DNA of 64,000 bases from Streptomyces sp. CB02056 (lineage in GTDB: Bacteria; Actinomycetota; Actinomycetes; Streptomycetales; Streptomycetaceae), in contig NZ_LIPD01000027.1 in assembly GCF_001905545.1 (NCBI RefSeq), positions 1-64,000 on the forward strand, read 5' to 3'. Shown in pieces: positions 41,959-50,721 of this stretch. The translations under genes and the position numbers were made by a program. Position 1 is the first letter of the stretch. Each line of letters begins with the position of its first letter. A model generated the notes under the pieces. The model saw only the letters and a program-made list of their open reading frames with translations. It was not told where the DNA came from and did no database searches.

Positions 41959-43043
41959 GCCCAGCCTCCCTGCCTGGTCCTGGTCCGGCGCAGCAGCCAG
42001 AAGAAGAACGGGCTGCCGATCAGTGCGGTGACCACCCCGAGCGGGATCTCGGCGGGCTCGGCGACGGTGCGGGAGGCGAGGTCGGCGGCCACCAGCACCA
42101 GCGCGCCGCCGAGTGCCGAGGCGGGCAGCAGGAAGCGGTGGCCGGGCCCGGCGAGCATCCGCAGCAGGTGCGGGACGACTAGGCCGACGAAGCCGACGAT
42201 GCCGCTGACCGCCACGGCCGCCGCGGTGAGCAGGGCGACGACGGTGATCAGCGCCAGCCGCATCCGCTCGACGTCCACTCCGAGGTGGCGGGCCGGGCGC
42301 TCGCCGAGCGCCAGCAGGTCCAGCCTGCGGGCGTACAGCGGGGCGACGGCCAGGCCGGCCAGCGCGAACGGCAGGACGGCGAGCACCTTGCCCCAGGTGG
42401 CCTGGGAGAGCGAGCCGAGCTGCCAGAAGGTGACCTGGCTGATCGCGGCGGGGTCGGCGATGAACAGCAGGATGCCGATCAGCGCGCCGCAGAAGGCGTT
42501 CACGGCGACGCCGGTGAGGATCAGCGTGACCACCTCGGTGCGCCCGCCGGAGCGGGACATCGCGTACACCGCGACGACCGTCAGCAGGCCGCCGGCGAAG
42601 GCGAAGACGGGGGCCGTCCAACCGCCCAGGGTGTTCAGGCCGAGCACGATGCAGGCCACCGTGCCGACCGCGCTGCCGGAGGAGACCCCGATCACGGCGG
42701 GCTCGGCGAGCGGGTTGCCGAACACGCCCTGCATCAGTGCCCCGGCGCAGCCGAGCGAGCCGCCGACCAGCAGGGCGAGCACCACCCGGGGCAGCCGGAC
42801 GTTCCACAGCACGGACTCGGGCACCCGGTCCAGGGCGTGGCCGCCGAGGCCGAGGCGGTGGGCGGTGGAGGCGAGGATGTCGCCGAGCGGGATGCGGTAG
42901 GCGCCGACGCCGGCCGCGAGGAGGGCGCAGAGGAGCAGGGTGGCGGCGAGTCCGGCGGTGAGCAGGGCGGTCCGGCCGGCGGTCGGTGCGGCGCTCTCCC
43001 CGGGGGCCTCGCGGGAGGTCTCCTCCCGTACGGCGGTGGTCAC
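41955..43043 (-). CDS. hmuU: Haem ABC transporter permease HmuU (FecCD family)
   Basis: Membrane channel of the haem importer. The 362-residue protein has about ten helices of the FecCD/BtuC type, with LPRVVLALLVGGSLGCAGALMQGVFGNPLAEPAVIGVSSGSAVG (in parts), a GFVGLVVPHLLRML ATPase-contact loop, and an RTVAEPAEIPLGVVTALIGSPFFFWLL ending, all classical for this family. It is coupled by overlap to hmuT upstream (GTG start within the TGA stop) and to hmuV downstream. Confidence 0.93.
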   Translation of the reverse strand: MTTAVREETSREAPGESAAPTAGRTALLTAGLAATLLLCALLAAGVGAYRIPLGDILASTAHRLGLGGHALDRVPESVLWNVRLPRVVLALLVGGSLGCAGALMQGVFGNPLAEPAVIGVSSGSAVGTVACIVLGLNTLGGWTAPVFAFAGGLLTVVAVYAMSRSGGRTEVVTLILTGVAVNAFCGALIGILLFIADPAAISQVTFWQLGSLSQATWGKVLAVLPFALAGLAVAPLYARRLDLLALGERPARHLGVDVERMRLALITVVALLTAAAVAVSGIVGFVGLVVPHLLRMLAGPGHRFLLPASALGGALVLVAADLASRTVAEPAEIPLGVVTALIGSPFFFWLLRRTRTRQGGWA

Positions 43044-44065
43044 TTGGCGTCCGCCGGGTAGAGCTGGGCGGTGATCCCGCGCAGGACCTGCGGGGTGCGC
43101 GGGCCGTAGCTGAGCAGCTGGCCGTCCTCGATCGAGACGATCCGGCGGTCGAGCCCGGCCGGGGTCTGGGCGACGCCGGGCAGCTTGAGCAGGCCGTCCG
43201 TTCCGCCGACCGAGTCGAGCCCCTTGCTCATCACCAGGATCGCGTCGGGCGCGGCCTTGACCAGGGCCTCGCTGGTGAGCGGGACGAAGTCGTTGGTGAG
43301 GCCGGCCGCGGTGCCGGCGTCCTCGCCGCCGACCGCCTCGATCAGCGAGCCGGCGCCGGAGCCGGGGCCGCCGAGCAGGTAGACGGAGGCGCTGCCGCGC
43401 AGGTAGAGGAAGGCGACCCGGGGGTGCCGGCCGTCGGCCGGGACGGCGGCCATGGCCTGGTCGATCCGCTGCTCGGTGCGCTCCTTGAGCTGCCGTCCGG
43501 CGTCCGGGACGCCGAGTGCGGCGGCGACGGTGTCGATGCGCGGTCCGACGTCGGCCAGCCGCTTGGCGTCGTCCAGGACGATCAGCGGGACGCCGGCCGC
43601 CCGGATCTGCGCGATCGCCTCGGCCGGGCCGGTGGAGCGGTCGGCGAGGACGACGGTGGGGTGCAGTGAGAGCACGCCCTCGGCGGAGACGTCGTGGGCC
43701 TGGGTGATCACCGGCAGGGCGGCGGCCTGTTCGAAGGTGGTGGAGACGTCCCGGGCGACCACCTTGGGGCCGAGGCCGAGGCTGAACACCAGCTCGGCGA
43801 GGCTGCCGTTGAGCGGGATGACCCGTTCGGCGCTGGTGACGGTGACCTGGCGGCCGTCGGCGGAGGCGGTGGTGGCCGGGAGCCGGGGGACGGGCTCGCC
43901 GGGCAGCGGTTCGACGGCGTCGGGGGTGCGGGAGACGGCCGCCCCCGCTGCCCCGGCCGTTCCGCTCGCGGCGCCGCAGGCGGTGAGGGCGAGCAGCAGG
44001 CCGAGGGCGAGCAGCAGGAGGACGGGCCCGCGGGCCGCCCCGGATCGGATCGTAACGCTGCTCAA
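43040..44065 (-). CDS. hmuT: Haem-binding lipoprotein HmuT
   Basis: Cell-surface haem receptor that delivers haem to HmuUV. The 341-residue precursor has a signal sequence with the lipobox ALTAC, Cys30 being lipidated, and a class III binding-protein fold with RVIPLNGSLAELVFSLGLGPKVVARD, LSLHPTVVLAD and a DRRIVSIEDGQLLSYGPRT ending. The TTG at 44065 is proposed because AAGGGA lies six bases upstream and the signal peptide then begins normally; a GTG 15 bases further up is the alternative. It heads hmuTUV and faces the HtaA genes across an iron-box region. Confidence 0.88.
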   Translation of the reverse strand: MSSVTIRSGAARGPVLLLLALGLLLALTACGAASGTAGAAGAAVSRTPDAVEPLPGEPVPRLPATTASADGRQVTVTSAERVIPLNGSLAELVFSLGLGPKVVARDVSTTFEQAAALPVITQAHDVSAEGVLSLHPTVVLADRSTGPAEAIAQIRAAGVPLIVLDDAKRLADVGPRIDTVAAALGVPDAGRQLKERTEQRIDQAMAAVPADGRHPRVAFLYLRGSASVYLLGGPGSGAGSLIEAVGGEDAGTAAGLTNDFVPLTSEALVKAAPDAILVMSKGLDSVGGTDGLLKLPGVAQTPAGLDRRIVSIEDGQLLSYGPRTPQVLRGITAQLYPADAK

Positions 44066-44100
44066 CCTGGTTCCCTTCACCGGGAGTTGGTGCCTGTGGC

Positions 44101-44131
44101 GCCCCGCCGCCTGGGGAGGGGGCGGCGGGGC
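44101..44131 (-). other. Hairpin in the hmuT leader region
   Basis: GCCCCGCCGCC (44101-44111) and GGCGGCGGGGC (44121-44131) pair perfectly across a 9-base loop. It lies between the divergent promoters and hmuT and would form in the hmuT leader RNA. A role in translation control is possible. Confidence 0.45.
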
Positions 44132-44133
44132 TC

Positions 44134-44164
44134 TTGACTCATATATTAGGTTAGCCTTACCTGG
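44134..44164. promoter_or_regulatory. Iron box and divergent promoters between hmuT and htaA
   Basis: TTAGGTTAGCCTTACCTGG (44146-44164) matches 15 of 19 positions of the IdeR/DmdR iron-box consensus TTAGGTTAGGCTAACCTAA. For the plus strand a -35-like TTGACT lies at 44134-44139; for the minus strand TAATAT (44143-44148) is a good -10. The box overlaps both promoters, so the iron repressor should shut off hmuTUV and the HtaA genes together when iron is sufficient. Confidence 0.8.
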
Positions 44165-44237
44165 GTTCCGCAAGGGGGTGGTGCCCACCGGGCCCCCTTT
44201 GCGGCATCCCCCCATGCCTCCTGAGGAGTGATTCGCC

Positions 44238-45791
44238 GTGCCCCTGTCCAGCCGGCTCCGCCGTCTGGCCGCCGCCCTGGTGGCCTCCCTCGCCGCCCTG
44301 CTGGCCGTGGGCCTGTCGCCGGGGCCGGCGGCCGCCGCCGAGGGCAGGGTCTCCGGCGGACGGCTGGACTGGGGCATCAAGCAGTCCTTCCTGACCTACG
44401 TCACCGGGCCCATCGCCAAGGGGAGTTGGGGGCTGACCGGCGGCGCGGCCACGGTCGGCGGCAGCACCTTCCGGTTCCACTCGGCGAACGGCACGTACGA
44501 TCCGGCGGCCGGCGCGCTGACCGCCGCCTTCTCCGGCGGCGTGCGGTTCACCGGGCACCAGGAGGGCGGCTCCGACGCGCTCGACCTGAGCATCGGCCGG
44601 CTCACCTTCAAGGCCGTCCAGGGCGGCGCGGCCGGGCTGTACGCCGACGTCAGCAGCAAGTCCAAGGAGACCGGGCAGGTCAGCAGCGCGAGCCAGGCCA
44701 AGCTGGCCGACCTCTCGCTGGCCGGCGTCGACCTGCGCGGCGCGGCCGGCACCCTGACGCTGAGCGGTGTCCCGGCGACCCTCACCGACGCCGGGGCGAA
44801 GGCCTTCGGCGGCTTCTACCAGGCCGGCACGGCCCTTGACCCGCTCAGCCTCTCGGTCAACCTGCCCGCCGCGCAGCCGACGCCGGCGGCCCCCGCCCCG
44901 ACGTCCGGCGCGGCCGCCACGGCCGCGCCCGCGACCATACCGCCGGCGACCGCCCCGTCGCCGACCGAGCCGGCCGCCCCGCTGGCCACCGAGCCGGCCG
45001 CCCAGGCCCCGGCCCGTACCGGGTTCGCCAACGGCGCCCTCGACTGGGGCGTGCGCCGCACCTTCCGCGACTACGTCACCGGCGCGATCGCCCAAGGCCG
45101 TTGGGAGCTCGGCGGCGGCGCGGCCGACGGCGGCGCGTTCTTCCGCTGGACCCCGGCCAAGGGCGCGTACGACCCGGCGACCGGCGAGCTGACCGCCGCC
45201 TTCACCGGCACCGTCCGCTTCACCGGCATGCGCGCCGGCGACGGCTACGGCCTGGACCTCACCCTCGCCAACCCGGGCGTCAGCGTCTCCGGCGGCCAGG
45301 GCCGACTGCTCGCCGATGTCTCCGGCCGGACCCCGGACGGCGGCACCCGGCAGCTCCCCGGCGTCGAGCTGGCGACCTTCGACCCGGCCGGCCTCAAGGC
45401 CGAGGGCGGCCTGCTGACGGCCGTCGAACTGCCGCTCACGCTCGCCGAGGGCGGCGCCGAGGCCTTCGGCGGCCTGTACCCGGCGGGCACCGCGATGGAC
45501 CCGCTGAGCTTCGCCGTCGCCCTCGACCCGGCCGCCGCGCTGCCCCCGCTGCCCGACCTCGGCAGCGCCCCGGCCACCCCGCCGGGCGCCGTCGCGAGCC
45601 CGCCCGCCTCCCCGGCCGCCGCGCCCGTCGCCGCGTCCTCCCCGGACGGCGTCCCGGTGCCGGCCGTGGTCGGCGGCGCGGTGCTGGTGGCGGCCCTCGC
45701 CACCACCGGCGGCCTGCTCGTCCGCCGCCGCCGGGCGGCCGCCGCGGCCGGGGCCCCCGCCACCGGGCCCGACGCCGACGACGCGGCCTGA
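44238..45791 (+). CDS. HtaA-domain haem-binding surface protein with two domains
   Basis: A 517-residue exported protein with a signal peptide ending at about Ala34, two HtaA haem-binding domains (about 38-210 and 262-435) separated by a Pro/Ala/Thr linker, and a C-terminal membrane helix (about 475-497) with an Arg-rich tail. Domain one has Tyr54 (SFLTYVTG) and His107 (RFTGH), matching known haem-contact positions. Domain two keeps Tyr279 but has Met331 where the His should be. No LPXTG or LAXTG motif precedes the helix. The GTG start has GAGGAG upstream. It probably hands haem to HmuT. Confidence 0.87.
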   Translation: MPLSSRLRRLAAALVASLAALLAVGLSPGPAAAAEGRVSGGRLDWGIKQSFLTYVTGPIAKGSWGLTGGAATVGGSTFRFHSANGTYDPAAGALTAAFSGGVRFTGHQEGGSDALDLSIGRLTFKAVQGGAAGLYADVSSKSKETGQVSSASQAKLADLSLAGVDLRGAAGTLTLSGVPATLTDAGAKAFGGFYQAGTALDPLSLSVNLPAAQPTPAAPAPTSGAAATAAPATIPPATAPSPTEPAAPLATEPAAQAPARTGFANGALDWGVRRTFRDYVTGAIAQGRWELGGGAADGGAFFRWTPAKGAYDPATGELTAAFTGTVRFTGMRAGDGYGLDLTLANPGVSVSGGQGRLLADVSGRTPDGGTRQLPGVELATFDPAGLKAEGGLLTAVELPLTLAEGGAEAFGGLYPAGTAMDPLSFAVALDPAAALPPLPDLGSAPATPPGAVASPPASPAAAPVAASSPDGVPVPAVVGGAVLVAALATTGGLLVRRRRAAAAAGAPATGPDADDAA

Positions 45792-45845
45792 CCCCTCCGG
45801 GAGCGTCCCCCCGCTCCCTCCCCCCATCCGAACGGAGTACCCAGC

Positions 45846-47492
45846 ATGTCCCGCAACCGCACCCGGCTGGCCGCCCTCGCGGCCGCCACCGCCGGCCTCG
45901 GCCTGACCGCCCTCGGCGCCCCCGCACTGGCCTTCGGCGCGGGCGGCCCGAGCAGCGTCACGTACGACACCGGAGCGCTGGACTGGGGCGTGAAGGCCAG
46001 CTTCCGCAGCTACATCGAGGGCCCGGCCTCCCAGGGCGGCGCGATCGAGCTGACCGGCGGCGCGACCCGCAACGCCGACGGCACCTTCCACTTCGGCCTG
46101 GCGAACGCGGCGTACGACCTCACCACGCACGCGCTCAGCTCCTCCTTCACCGGCGGCGTGCACTTCACCGCCCACCACGGCGCGCTGGACGTCGCGCTCA
46201 GCGACCTGCGGATCACCACCTCCGGCACCACCGGCACGCTGACCGCCGACACCGCCTCCAAGGAGTCGGTGGGCGCCGCCGACGTCACCCGCCGGGACGA
46301 CGTGCCGCTGGTGACGTTCACCGTCGCACGGGACACCACCAACGGGACGCCCGCCGCGGCCAAGCTGACCGAGCAGGGCGCCCGGGCCTTCGCCGGCTTC
46401 TACCCGGCGGGGGCGGACATGGACCCGCTGTCGCTGCTGCTGAAGCAGAGCCCGGCCACGACCCCGCCGACCGTGCCGCCGACCGCGACGGCCACCGCCA
46501 CGCCGTCCGCCACCTCCTCGCCGAGCACGGGCCCGACCGGCAGCCCCACCGGCAGCCCGAGCGCGAGCCCCACCGCCACGGCCACCGGCACGCCGACCGC
46601 AGCCCCGTCGTCCGGCACCCCCTCGGCCGGCTCCTCGCCGTCGGCCACCCAGGCGCCCGGCGCCACCGCCTCCCCGTCCGCGAGCGGGGGCCCCGGCACG
46701 GCCCCGGCCACCCTGCCGGTGGTGAACGGGACGCTGGACTGGAAGGTCAAGGAGAGCTTCCGCACGTACCTGGAGTCCCCGATGGCCGCCGGGAAGGTCG
46801 AGTTCGGCGGCGGCGCGGCCGACTACCGCTTCGGCGGCGCCACCGGCGCCTACAACACCACCGACCACTCCCTGAGCGCCGCCTTCAACGGCTCGGTCCG
46901 CTTCCTCGGCCACCCCGGCAAGGACGGCTGGGCGCTGGACACCACGCTCTCCAAGCTGGGCCTGACCATCGACCGGGACGGCGCCTTCCTGACCGCCGAC
47001 GTCAACGGCAAGTCCCAGGACGGCGGTTCGACCTCGCTGAGCGGTGTCAGGATCGCCCGGCTGGACGTCCCGGCCGCCGCCCTGAAGCCGGTCGGCGGCG
47101 TGGTGACGCTCTCCGGCGTGCCGGCCACGCTCACCGCCGAGGGGGTGCCGGCCTTCTCCAACTACCCGGCCGGTACGGCCCTGGACCCGGTCAGCGCCAC
47201 CCTCGCCTTCGACAAGGACGCCAAGCTGCCGCCGGCCGGCTCCTCCGGCAACGGCAACGGCAGTGCCGGCGGCGGTTCCGCGGCCGGCGGCGGCCAGGGC
47301 ACCGGCAGCGGTACCTCCGGCGGGGCCTCGCTGACCACCGGCGGCCTGAGCGGTACGGGCGGCGGCTCGCTGGCCGCCACCGGCGCGGACACCCCGGTGG
47401 TCCCGCTGCTGGCCACCGCGGCCGGTCTGCTGCTGGTCGGCGGCAGCGCCACCGTCCTGGTGCGCAACCGCCGTGGCGCGGTCCAGGCCTGA
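45846..47492 (+). CDS. HtaA-domain haem-binding protein with LAATG sortase signal
   Basis: A 548-residue exported protein. A signal peptide is followed by HtaA domain one (about 37-206; Tyr56 and His110), a long Thr/Ser/Pro-rich linker that may span the wall, domain two (about 290-455; Tyr308 and His356) and a Gly/Ser-rich stalk. The C-terminus has LAATG at 509-513, a hydrophobic helix and a basic tail. LAXTG is the motif used by streptomycete class E sortases, so it should be covalently fixed to peptidoglycan. It follows the first HtaA gene by 54 bases. Confidence 0.88.
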   Translation: MSRNRTRLAALAAATAGLGLTALGAPALAFGAGGPSSVTYDTGALDWGVKASFRSYIEGPASQGGAIELTGGATRNADGTFHFGLANAAYDLTTHALSSSFTGGVHFTAHHGALDVALSDLRITTSGTTGTLTADTASKESVGAADVTRRDDVPLVTFTVARDTTNGTPAAAKLTEQGARAFAGFYPAGADMDPLSLLLKQSPATTPPTVPPTATATATPSATSSPSTGPTGSPTGSPSASPTATATGTPTAAPSSGTPSAGSSPSATQAPGATASPSASGGPGTAPATLPVVNGTLDWKVKESFRTYLESPMAAGKVEFGGGAADYRFGGATGAYNTTDHSLSAAFNGSVRFLGHPGKDGWALDTTLSKLGLTIDRDGAFLTADVNGKSQDGGSTSLSGVRIARLDVPAAALKPVGGVVTLSGVPATLTAEGVPAFSNYPAGTALDPVSATLAFDKDAKLPPAGSSGNGNGSAGGGSAAGGGQGTGSGTSGGASLTTGGLSGTGGGSLAATGADTPVVPLLATAAGLLLVGGSATVLVRNRRGAVQA

Positions 47493-47510
47493 CGCCCGGA
47501 CGGAGTGCCG

Positions 47511-47548
47511 AAACGGCCCCGGCGAGCAAGCGCTCGCCGGGGCCGTTT
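47511..47548. terminator. Bidirectional terminator between htaA and haem oxygenase genes
   Basis: The arms 47511-47527 and 47532-47548 are perfect 17-base inverted repeats with a 4-base loop AAGC. They start with AAA and end with TTT, so each strand has a short T run. It lies between convergent genes. Confidence 0.92.
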
Positions 47549-47574
47549 CCCGTGACCGGGGTAAGGAGGAACGT

Positions 47575-48243
47575 TTACGCACTCAGCGGGTAGCGCGTGT
47601 CCAGGTCGCGGAAGACCGCCCCGTTGAGCACGAAGGCCCGCTTGCACTCCTCGACCACCCGGCGCCGCTCGACCTCGTCCATCGCCTCCCCGGCCGCGTC
47701 CAGCTTCGCCCGGTACCCGCGCTTGAAGGCGGCCGGGTTGTCGACCTCCTCGAAGACGTAGAACCGCACGCCGTCGCCCTTGCGCTCGAAGCCCCAGGTC
47801 TTCTCCGCTATGCCCCGGATGATCTGACCGCCCGACAGGTCGCCCAGGTAGCGGGTGTAGTGGTGCGCGAGGTACCCGGCCGGCCACTCGGCGGCCAGCT
47901 CCTCCAGCCGGGCGACGTACGCGGCGGTGGCCGGCAGCGGGGCCAGGCCGTCCCGCCAGTCGGGCCCGCGCAGGTGCGCCAGGTCGCGCTCGATGGCGGC
48001 GGTGCGCAGCAGCGACCGGTCGATGAAGGGGCCCGCCAGCGGGTGCTCCGCGAGCTGCTCGGCCCGGTCCTCCAGGGCCCGGTAGACGTACCAGAGCTGG
48101 CCGGTGAGGTCGGCGTACGCCTCGATCCCGAGACCGCCGCCCAGCAGCCGGCTCATGAACGAGGACTGTTCGGCGGCCTCGTGCTCCTCGCTGCTGGCGG
48201 TGCGGAGCACGGTGGAGAACGGGGCGGGCGCGGGCGTGGGCAT
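47575..48243 (-). CDS. hmuO: Haem oxygenase (biliverdin-producing)
   Basis: Opens haem in the cytoplasm to biliverdin, CO and Fe2+. The 222-residue protein is of normal length for the HmuO family. The proximal haem ligand is His21 in TASSEEHEAAEQSSFM, and the distal helix with its Gly kink is HHYTRYLGDLSGGQIIRGIA. It is convergent with the HtaA genes and completes the import module by releasing the iron. An iron box lies 46-64 bases upstream of the start. An ATG start with GGAGG is visible. Confidence 0.94.
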   Translation of the reverse strand: MPTPAPAPFSTVLRTASSEEHEAAEQSSFMSRLLGGGLGIEAYADLTGQLWYVYRALEDRAEQLAEHPLAGPFIDRSLLRTAAIERDLAHLRGPDWRDGLAPLPATAAYVARLEELAAEWPAGYLAHHYTRYLGDLSGGQIIRGIAEKTWGFERKGDGVRFYVFEEVDNPAAFKRGYRAKLDAAGEAMDEVERRRVVEECKRAFVLNGAVFRDLDTRYPLSA

Positions 48244-48288
48244 GCGGCCTCCAGGGTCCGGGATCGGCCGGTGGGAATCGGCTGAATA

Positions 48289-48307
48289 TGTGGTTAGCCT
48301 AACCTAA
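48289..48307 (-). promoter_or_regulatory. Iron box upstream of haem oxygenase
   Basis: Read on the minus strand, TTAGGTTAGGCTAACCACA matches the IdeR/DmdR consensus at its first 16 positions. A -10-like CATATT follows on the same strand. It predicts iron-repressed expression of the haem oxygenase. Confidence 0.88.
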
Positions 48308-48311
48308 CTTC

Positions 48312-48342
48312 ACGTCTTGCCGACAGGCTGTCGGCAAGACGT
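48312..48342. other. 31-base perfect palindrome upstream of haem oxygenase
   Basis: ACGTCTTGCCGACAG (48312-48326) and CTGTCGGCAAGACGT (48328-48342) are perfect inverted repeats around a single G. It lies 5 bases beyond the iron box. It could be an operator for a second dimeric regulator or part of a terminator. Confidence 0.6.
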
Positions 48343-48363
48343 CCCGTCCCCGGACACGACAGA

Positions 48364-48399
48364 GGCCGGGGTCCGCGGACGAATCCGCGAACCCCGGCC
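48364..48399 (-). terminator. Terminator downstream of ppa
   Basis: The arms 48364-48379 and 48384-48399 pair over 16 positions with one mismatch (C73/A90 in the last two digits) and a CGAA loop. It lies 59 bases after the ppa stop on the minus strand. Confidence 0.8.
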
Positions 48400-48457
48400 C
48401 CGGGCTGTCCCGACCTGCCTCCGACCGTCCCCGGCCGAGTGGGATCGGAACGACGGC

Positions 48458-48949
48458 TCAGTGGCCGCCCTGCTCCGCCAGACGCTTGATCGAAGCGGTG
48501 ACCTCGGCCTCGGCCTCGGCGCGGCCGACCCAGTTGGCGCCCTCGACGGACTTGCCCGGCTCCAGGTCCTTGTAGACCTCGAAGAAGTGCTGGATCTCCA
48601 GGCGGTCGAACTCCGACACGTGGTGGATGTCGCGCAGGTGCTCCCAGCGCGGGTCCGTCGCCGGGACGCAGAGCAGCTTGTCGTCGCCGCCGGCCTCGTC
48701 GGTCATCTGGAACATGCCGATGGCGCGGCACTTGATGAGGCAACCCGGGAAGGTCGGCTCGTCCAGGATGACCAGGGCGTCCAGCGGGTCGCCGTCCTCG
48801 CCGAGCGTGCCCTCGACGTAGCCGTAGTCGGCCGGGTAGCGGGTCGAGGTGAAGAGCATCCGGTCGAGCCGCAGACGGCCGGTCTCGTGGTCGACCTCGT
48901 ACTTGTTACGAGAGCCCTTCGGGATTTCGATAAGGACGTCGAACTCCAA
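48458..48949 (-). CDS. ppa: Inorganic pyrophosphatase
   Basis: Hydrolyses pyrophosphate from biosynthetic reactions. The 163-residue protein is full-length for family [20 protein letters not shown], the [19 protein letters not shown] signature with its three metal-binding Asp residues, and [26 protein letters not shown] (in parts) are present. The TTG at 48949 is the start: GGAGG lies five bases upstream and this gives the exact family N-terminus. It is divergent from dacB. The gene order from here to the end of the window agrees with the S. coelicolor ppa-ftsH-fol region. Confidence 0.95.
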   Translation of the reverse strand: MEFDVLIEIPKGSRNKYEVDHETGRLRLDRMLFTSTRYPADYGYVEGTLGEDGDPLDALVILDEPTFPGCLIKCRAIGMFQMTDEAGGDDKLLCVPATDPRWEHLRDIHHVSEFDRLEIQHFFEVYKDLEPGKSVEGANWVGRAEAEAEVTASIKRLAEQGGH

Positions 48950-49025
48950 CGGTTCCTCCAAGGTAGGGACTGACAGAATCCAAGTGTCTCCTACGGGAGC
49001 GGGTGCTCGGGAAAGGGGCCGGTCG

Positions 49026-50681
49026 GTGGGCACAGGGGGAGGGGCGGCGGGCCGCCGCGGGGGGACGGCCGCGGGGCTGTTCGGAGCGGCGCTCCTGGTC
49101 GTCGGTACGGTCCTGACCTCGGGTGGTGCGGTCGCGCAGCCGGCCCCGCCGCCGGGCGGGCACAGCGCCGGGCCGGGCGAGGGTGAGGACCACGACGGAC
49201 CGAACGGCCACGGCGGGAGGAAGGGCGAGCACGGGAAGGGCGGCGCCGGTCCCCGGTCGAACGACGACCCGGGCGCCGCGCCCGCCCGTCGGGCCGCGCC
49301 GCCCGCCGCGCCCACGCCCGCGGCCTCCGTGCCCGGCGCCTCCGTGCCCGCCACCGGGGGTGGCGACGCGTCCGCTGCGCGCCCGGCCCCCGCGCCGGGC
49401 GCCGTCCTGGCCGCCGTCGAGGGCGGCCCGGGCGCCGCCGTCCCCACCGCGCAGGGCCTCCGGCAGGCGCTCGCCGCCGCGCTCGCCGACAAGAACCTCG
49501 GCGAGGTCACCTTCGCCGTCGCGGACGCCGGCACCGGCCAACTCCTGTACGGCTCCGGGGAGAACACCCCCGCCACCCCCGCCTCCACCACCAAGCTGGC
49601 CACCGCGGTCGCGGCCCTGTCCCTCATCCCGGGCGACACCCGGCTGCACACCCGGGTGGTCCAGGGCGCGGCCCCGGGCACCATCACCCTGGTCGGCGGC
49701 GGCGACCCGACGCTCACCGCGCTGCCCGCCGACCAGGTGCAGATCGGCGGTCAGCCGGCCGACGCCGACACCGCCCCCGCCTCACTGGACTCCCTCGCCC
49801 AGCAGACCGCCGACAGCCTCAAGAGCCTCGGCACCACGACGGTCCAGCTGGACTACGACCTGTCGATGTACGCGGGCGGCCCGCAGCACAGGAACCACGA
49901 CGCCCAGAACATCGCCCTGGTGGTCCCGCTGATGGTGGACGAGGCCAAGGTGGACCCGAAGAGCCGGGAGGACGCGCCGGACCGGGTCGCCGACCCGGCG
50001 GCCGCGGCCGCCGAGGCCTTCGCCGCGCTGCTCCGGGCCCGCGGCATCACCGTGACGGGCAAGGCCGGCCCCGCCGCCGCGCCCGCGCCCGCCCCGACCG
50101 CCACCGGCACGGCGCCCCTCGGCGACGTCTTCTCGCCGACCGTCGCCCGGCTGGTCGAACGCCTGCTGACCACCTCCGACAACCAGCTCGCCGAGGCGAT
50201 CGCCCGTCAGGTCGCCATCGCCGCCCACCAGCCCGCGAGCTTCGAGGGCGCCGCGGCCGCCGTCACCCAGGAGCTCACCCGGCTCGGCGTGCCGATGGGC
50301 ACCGTGGTCCTCAACGACGGCAGCGGCCTGCACCCGGGCAACGCGATACCGCCCGCCGTCCTGGTCCGACTCCTCGCGCTGGCCGCCTCCGAGCAGCACC
50401 CCGCCCTGCGCCCGGTGCTCACCGGCCTCCCGGTCGCCGGCTTCACCGGCACCCTCAACAAGCGGTACGGCTCCGGGTCCGGCGCCGCCGACGCGGCCGG
50501 GCTGATCCGCGCCAAGACCGGCACCCTCAGCGGCGTCAACACCCTCGCGGGCACCGTCGTCGACGCCGACGGCCGCCTGCTCGCCTTCGCCGTCATGACC
50601 CGTACCGCCGCCCCCGCCGACACCGCTCGCGCCGCCATGGACCGCGTCGCCGCCCGCCTCACCACCTGCGGCTGCCACTGA
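49026..50681 (+). CDS. dacB: D-alanyl-D-alanine carboxypeptidase/endopeptidase (PBP4/DacB type)
   Basis: Trims peptidoglycan cross-links outside the cell. The 551-residue precursor has a signal/membrane segment at about 15-37 and a Pro/Ala/Gly/His-rich linker to about 135. The penicillin-binding domain follows: SxxK at Ser187-Lys190 (PASTTKLAT), SxN at Ser384-Asn386 (TTSDNQLAE) and KTG at 497-499 ([10 protein letters not shown]). The GTG at 49026 has GAAAGGGG seven bases upstream. It is divergent from ppa and upstream of the Zn-protease gene. Confidence 0.93.
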   Translation: MGTGGGAAGRRGGTAAGLFGAALLVVGTVLTSGGAVAQPAPPPGGHSAGPGEGEDHDGPNGHGGRKGEHGKGGAGPRSNDDPGAAPARRAAPPAAPTPAASVPGASVPATGGGDASAARPAPAPGAVLAAVEGGPGAAVPTAQGLRQALAAALADKNLGEVTFAVADAGTGQLLYGSGENTPATPASTTKLATAVAALSLIPGDTRLHTRVVQGAAPGTITLVGGGDPTLTALPADQVQIGGQPADADTAPASLDSLAQQTADSLKSLGTTTVQLDYDLSMYAGGPQHRNHDAQNIALVVPLMVDEAKVDPKSREDAPDRVADPAAAAAEAFAALLRARGITVTGKAGPAAAPAPAPTATGTAPLGDVFSPTVARLVERLLTTSDNQLAEAIARQVAIAAHQPASFEGAAAAVTQELTRLGVPMGTVVLNDGSGLHPGNAIPPAVLVRLLALAASEQHPALRPVLTGLPVAGFTGTLNKRYGSGSGAADAAGLIRAKTGTLSGVNTLAGTVVDADGRLLAFAVMTRTAAPADTARAAMDRVAARLTTCGCH

Positions 50682-50721
50682 CCCGGCGCTGCCCTTCAAC
50701 AACCACGCCGCCGCGAGGCGC

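Noticed and set aside
44238-47492. Repeated segments in the HtaA genes as a mobile or recent duplication
   Set aside because: Similarity is at protein-domain level only (four divergent HtaA domains); the DNA copies are not near-identical.
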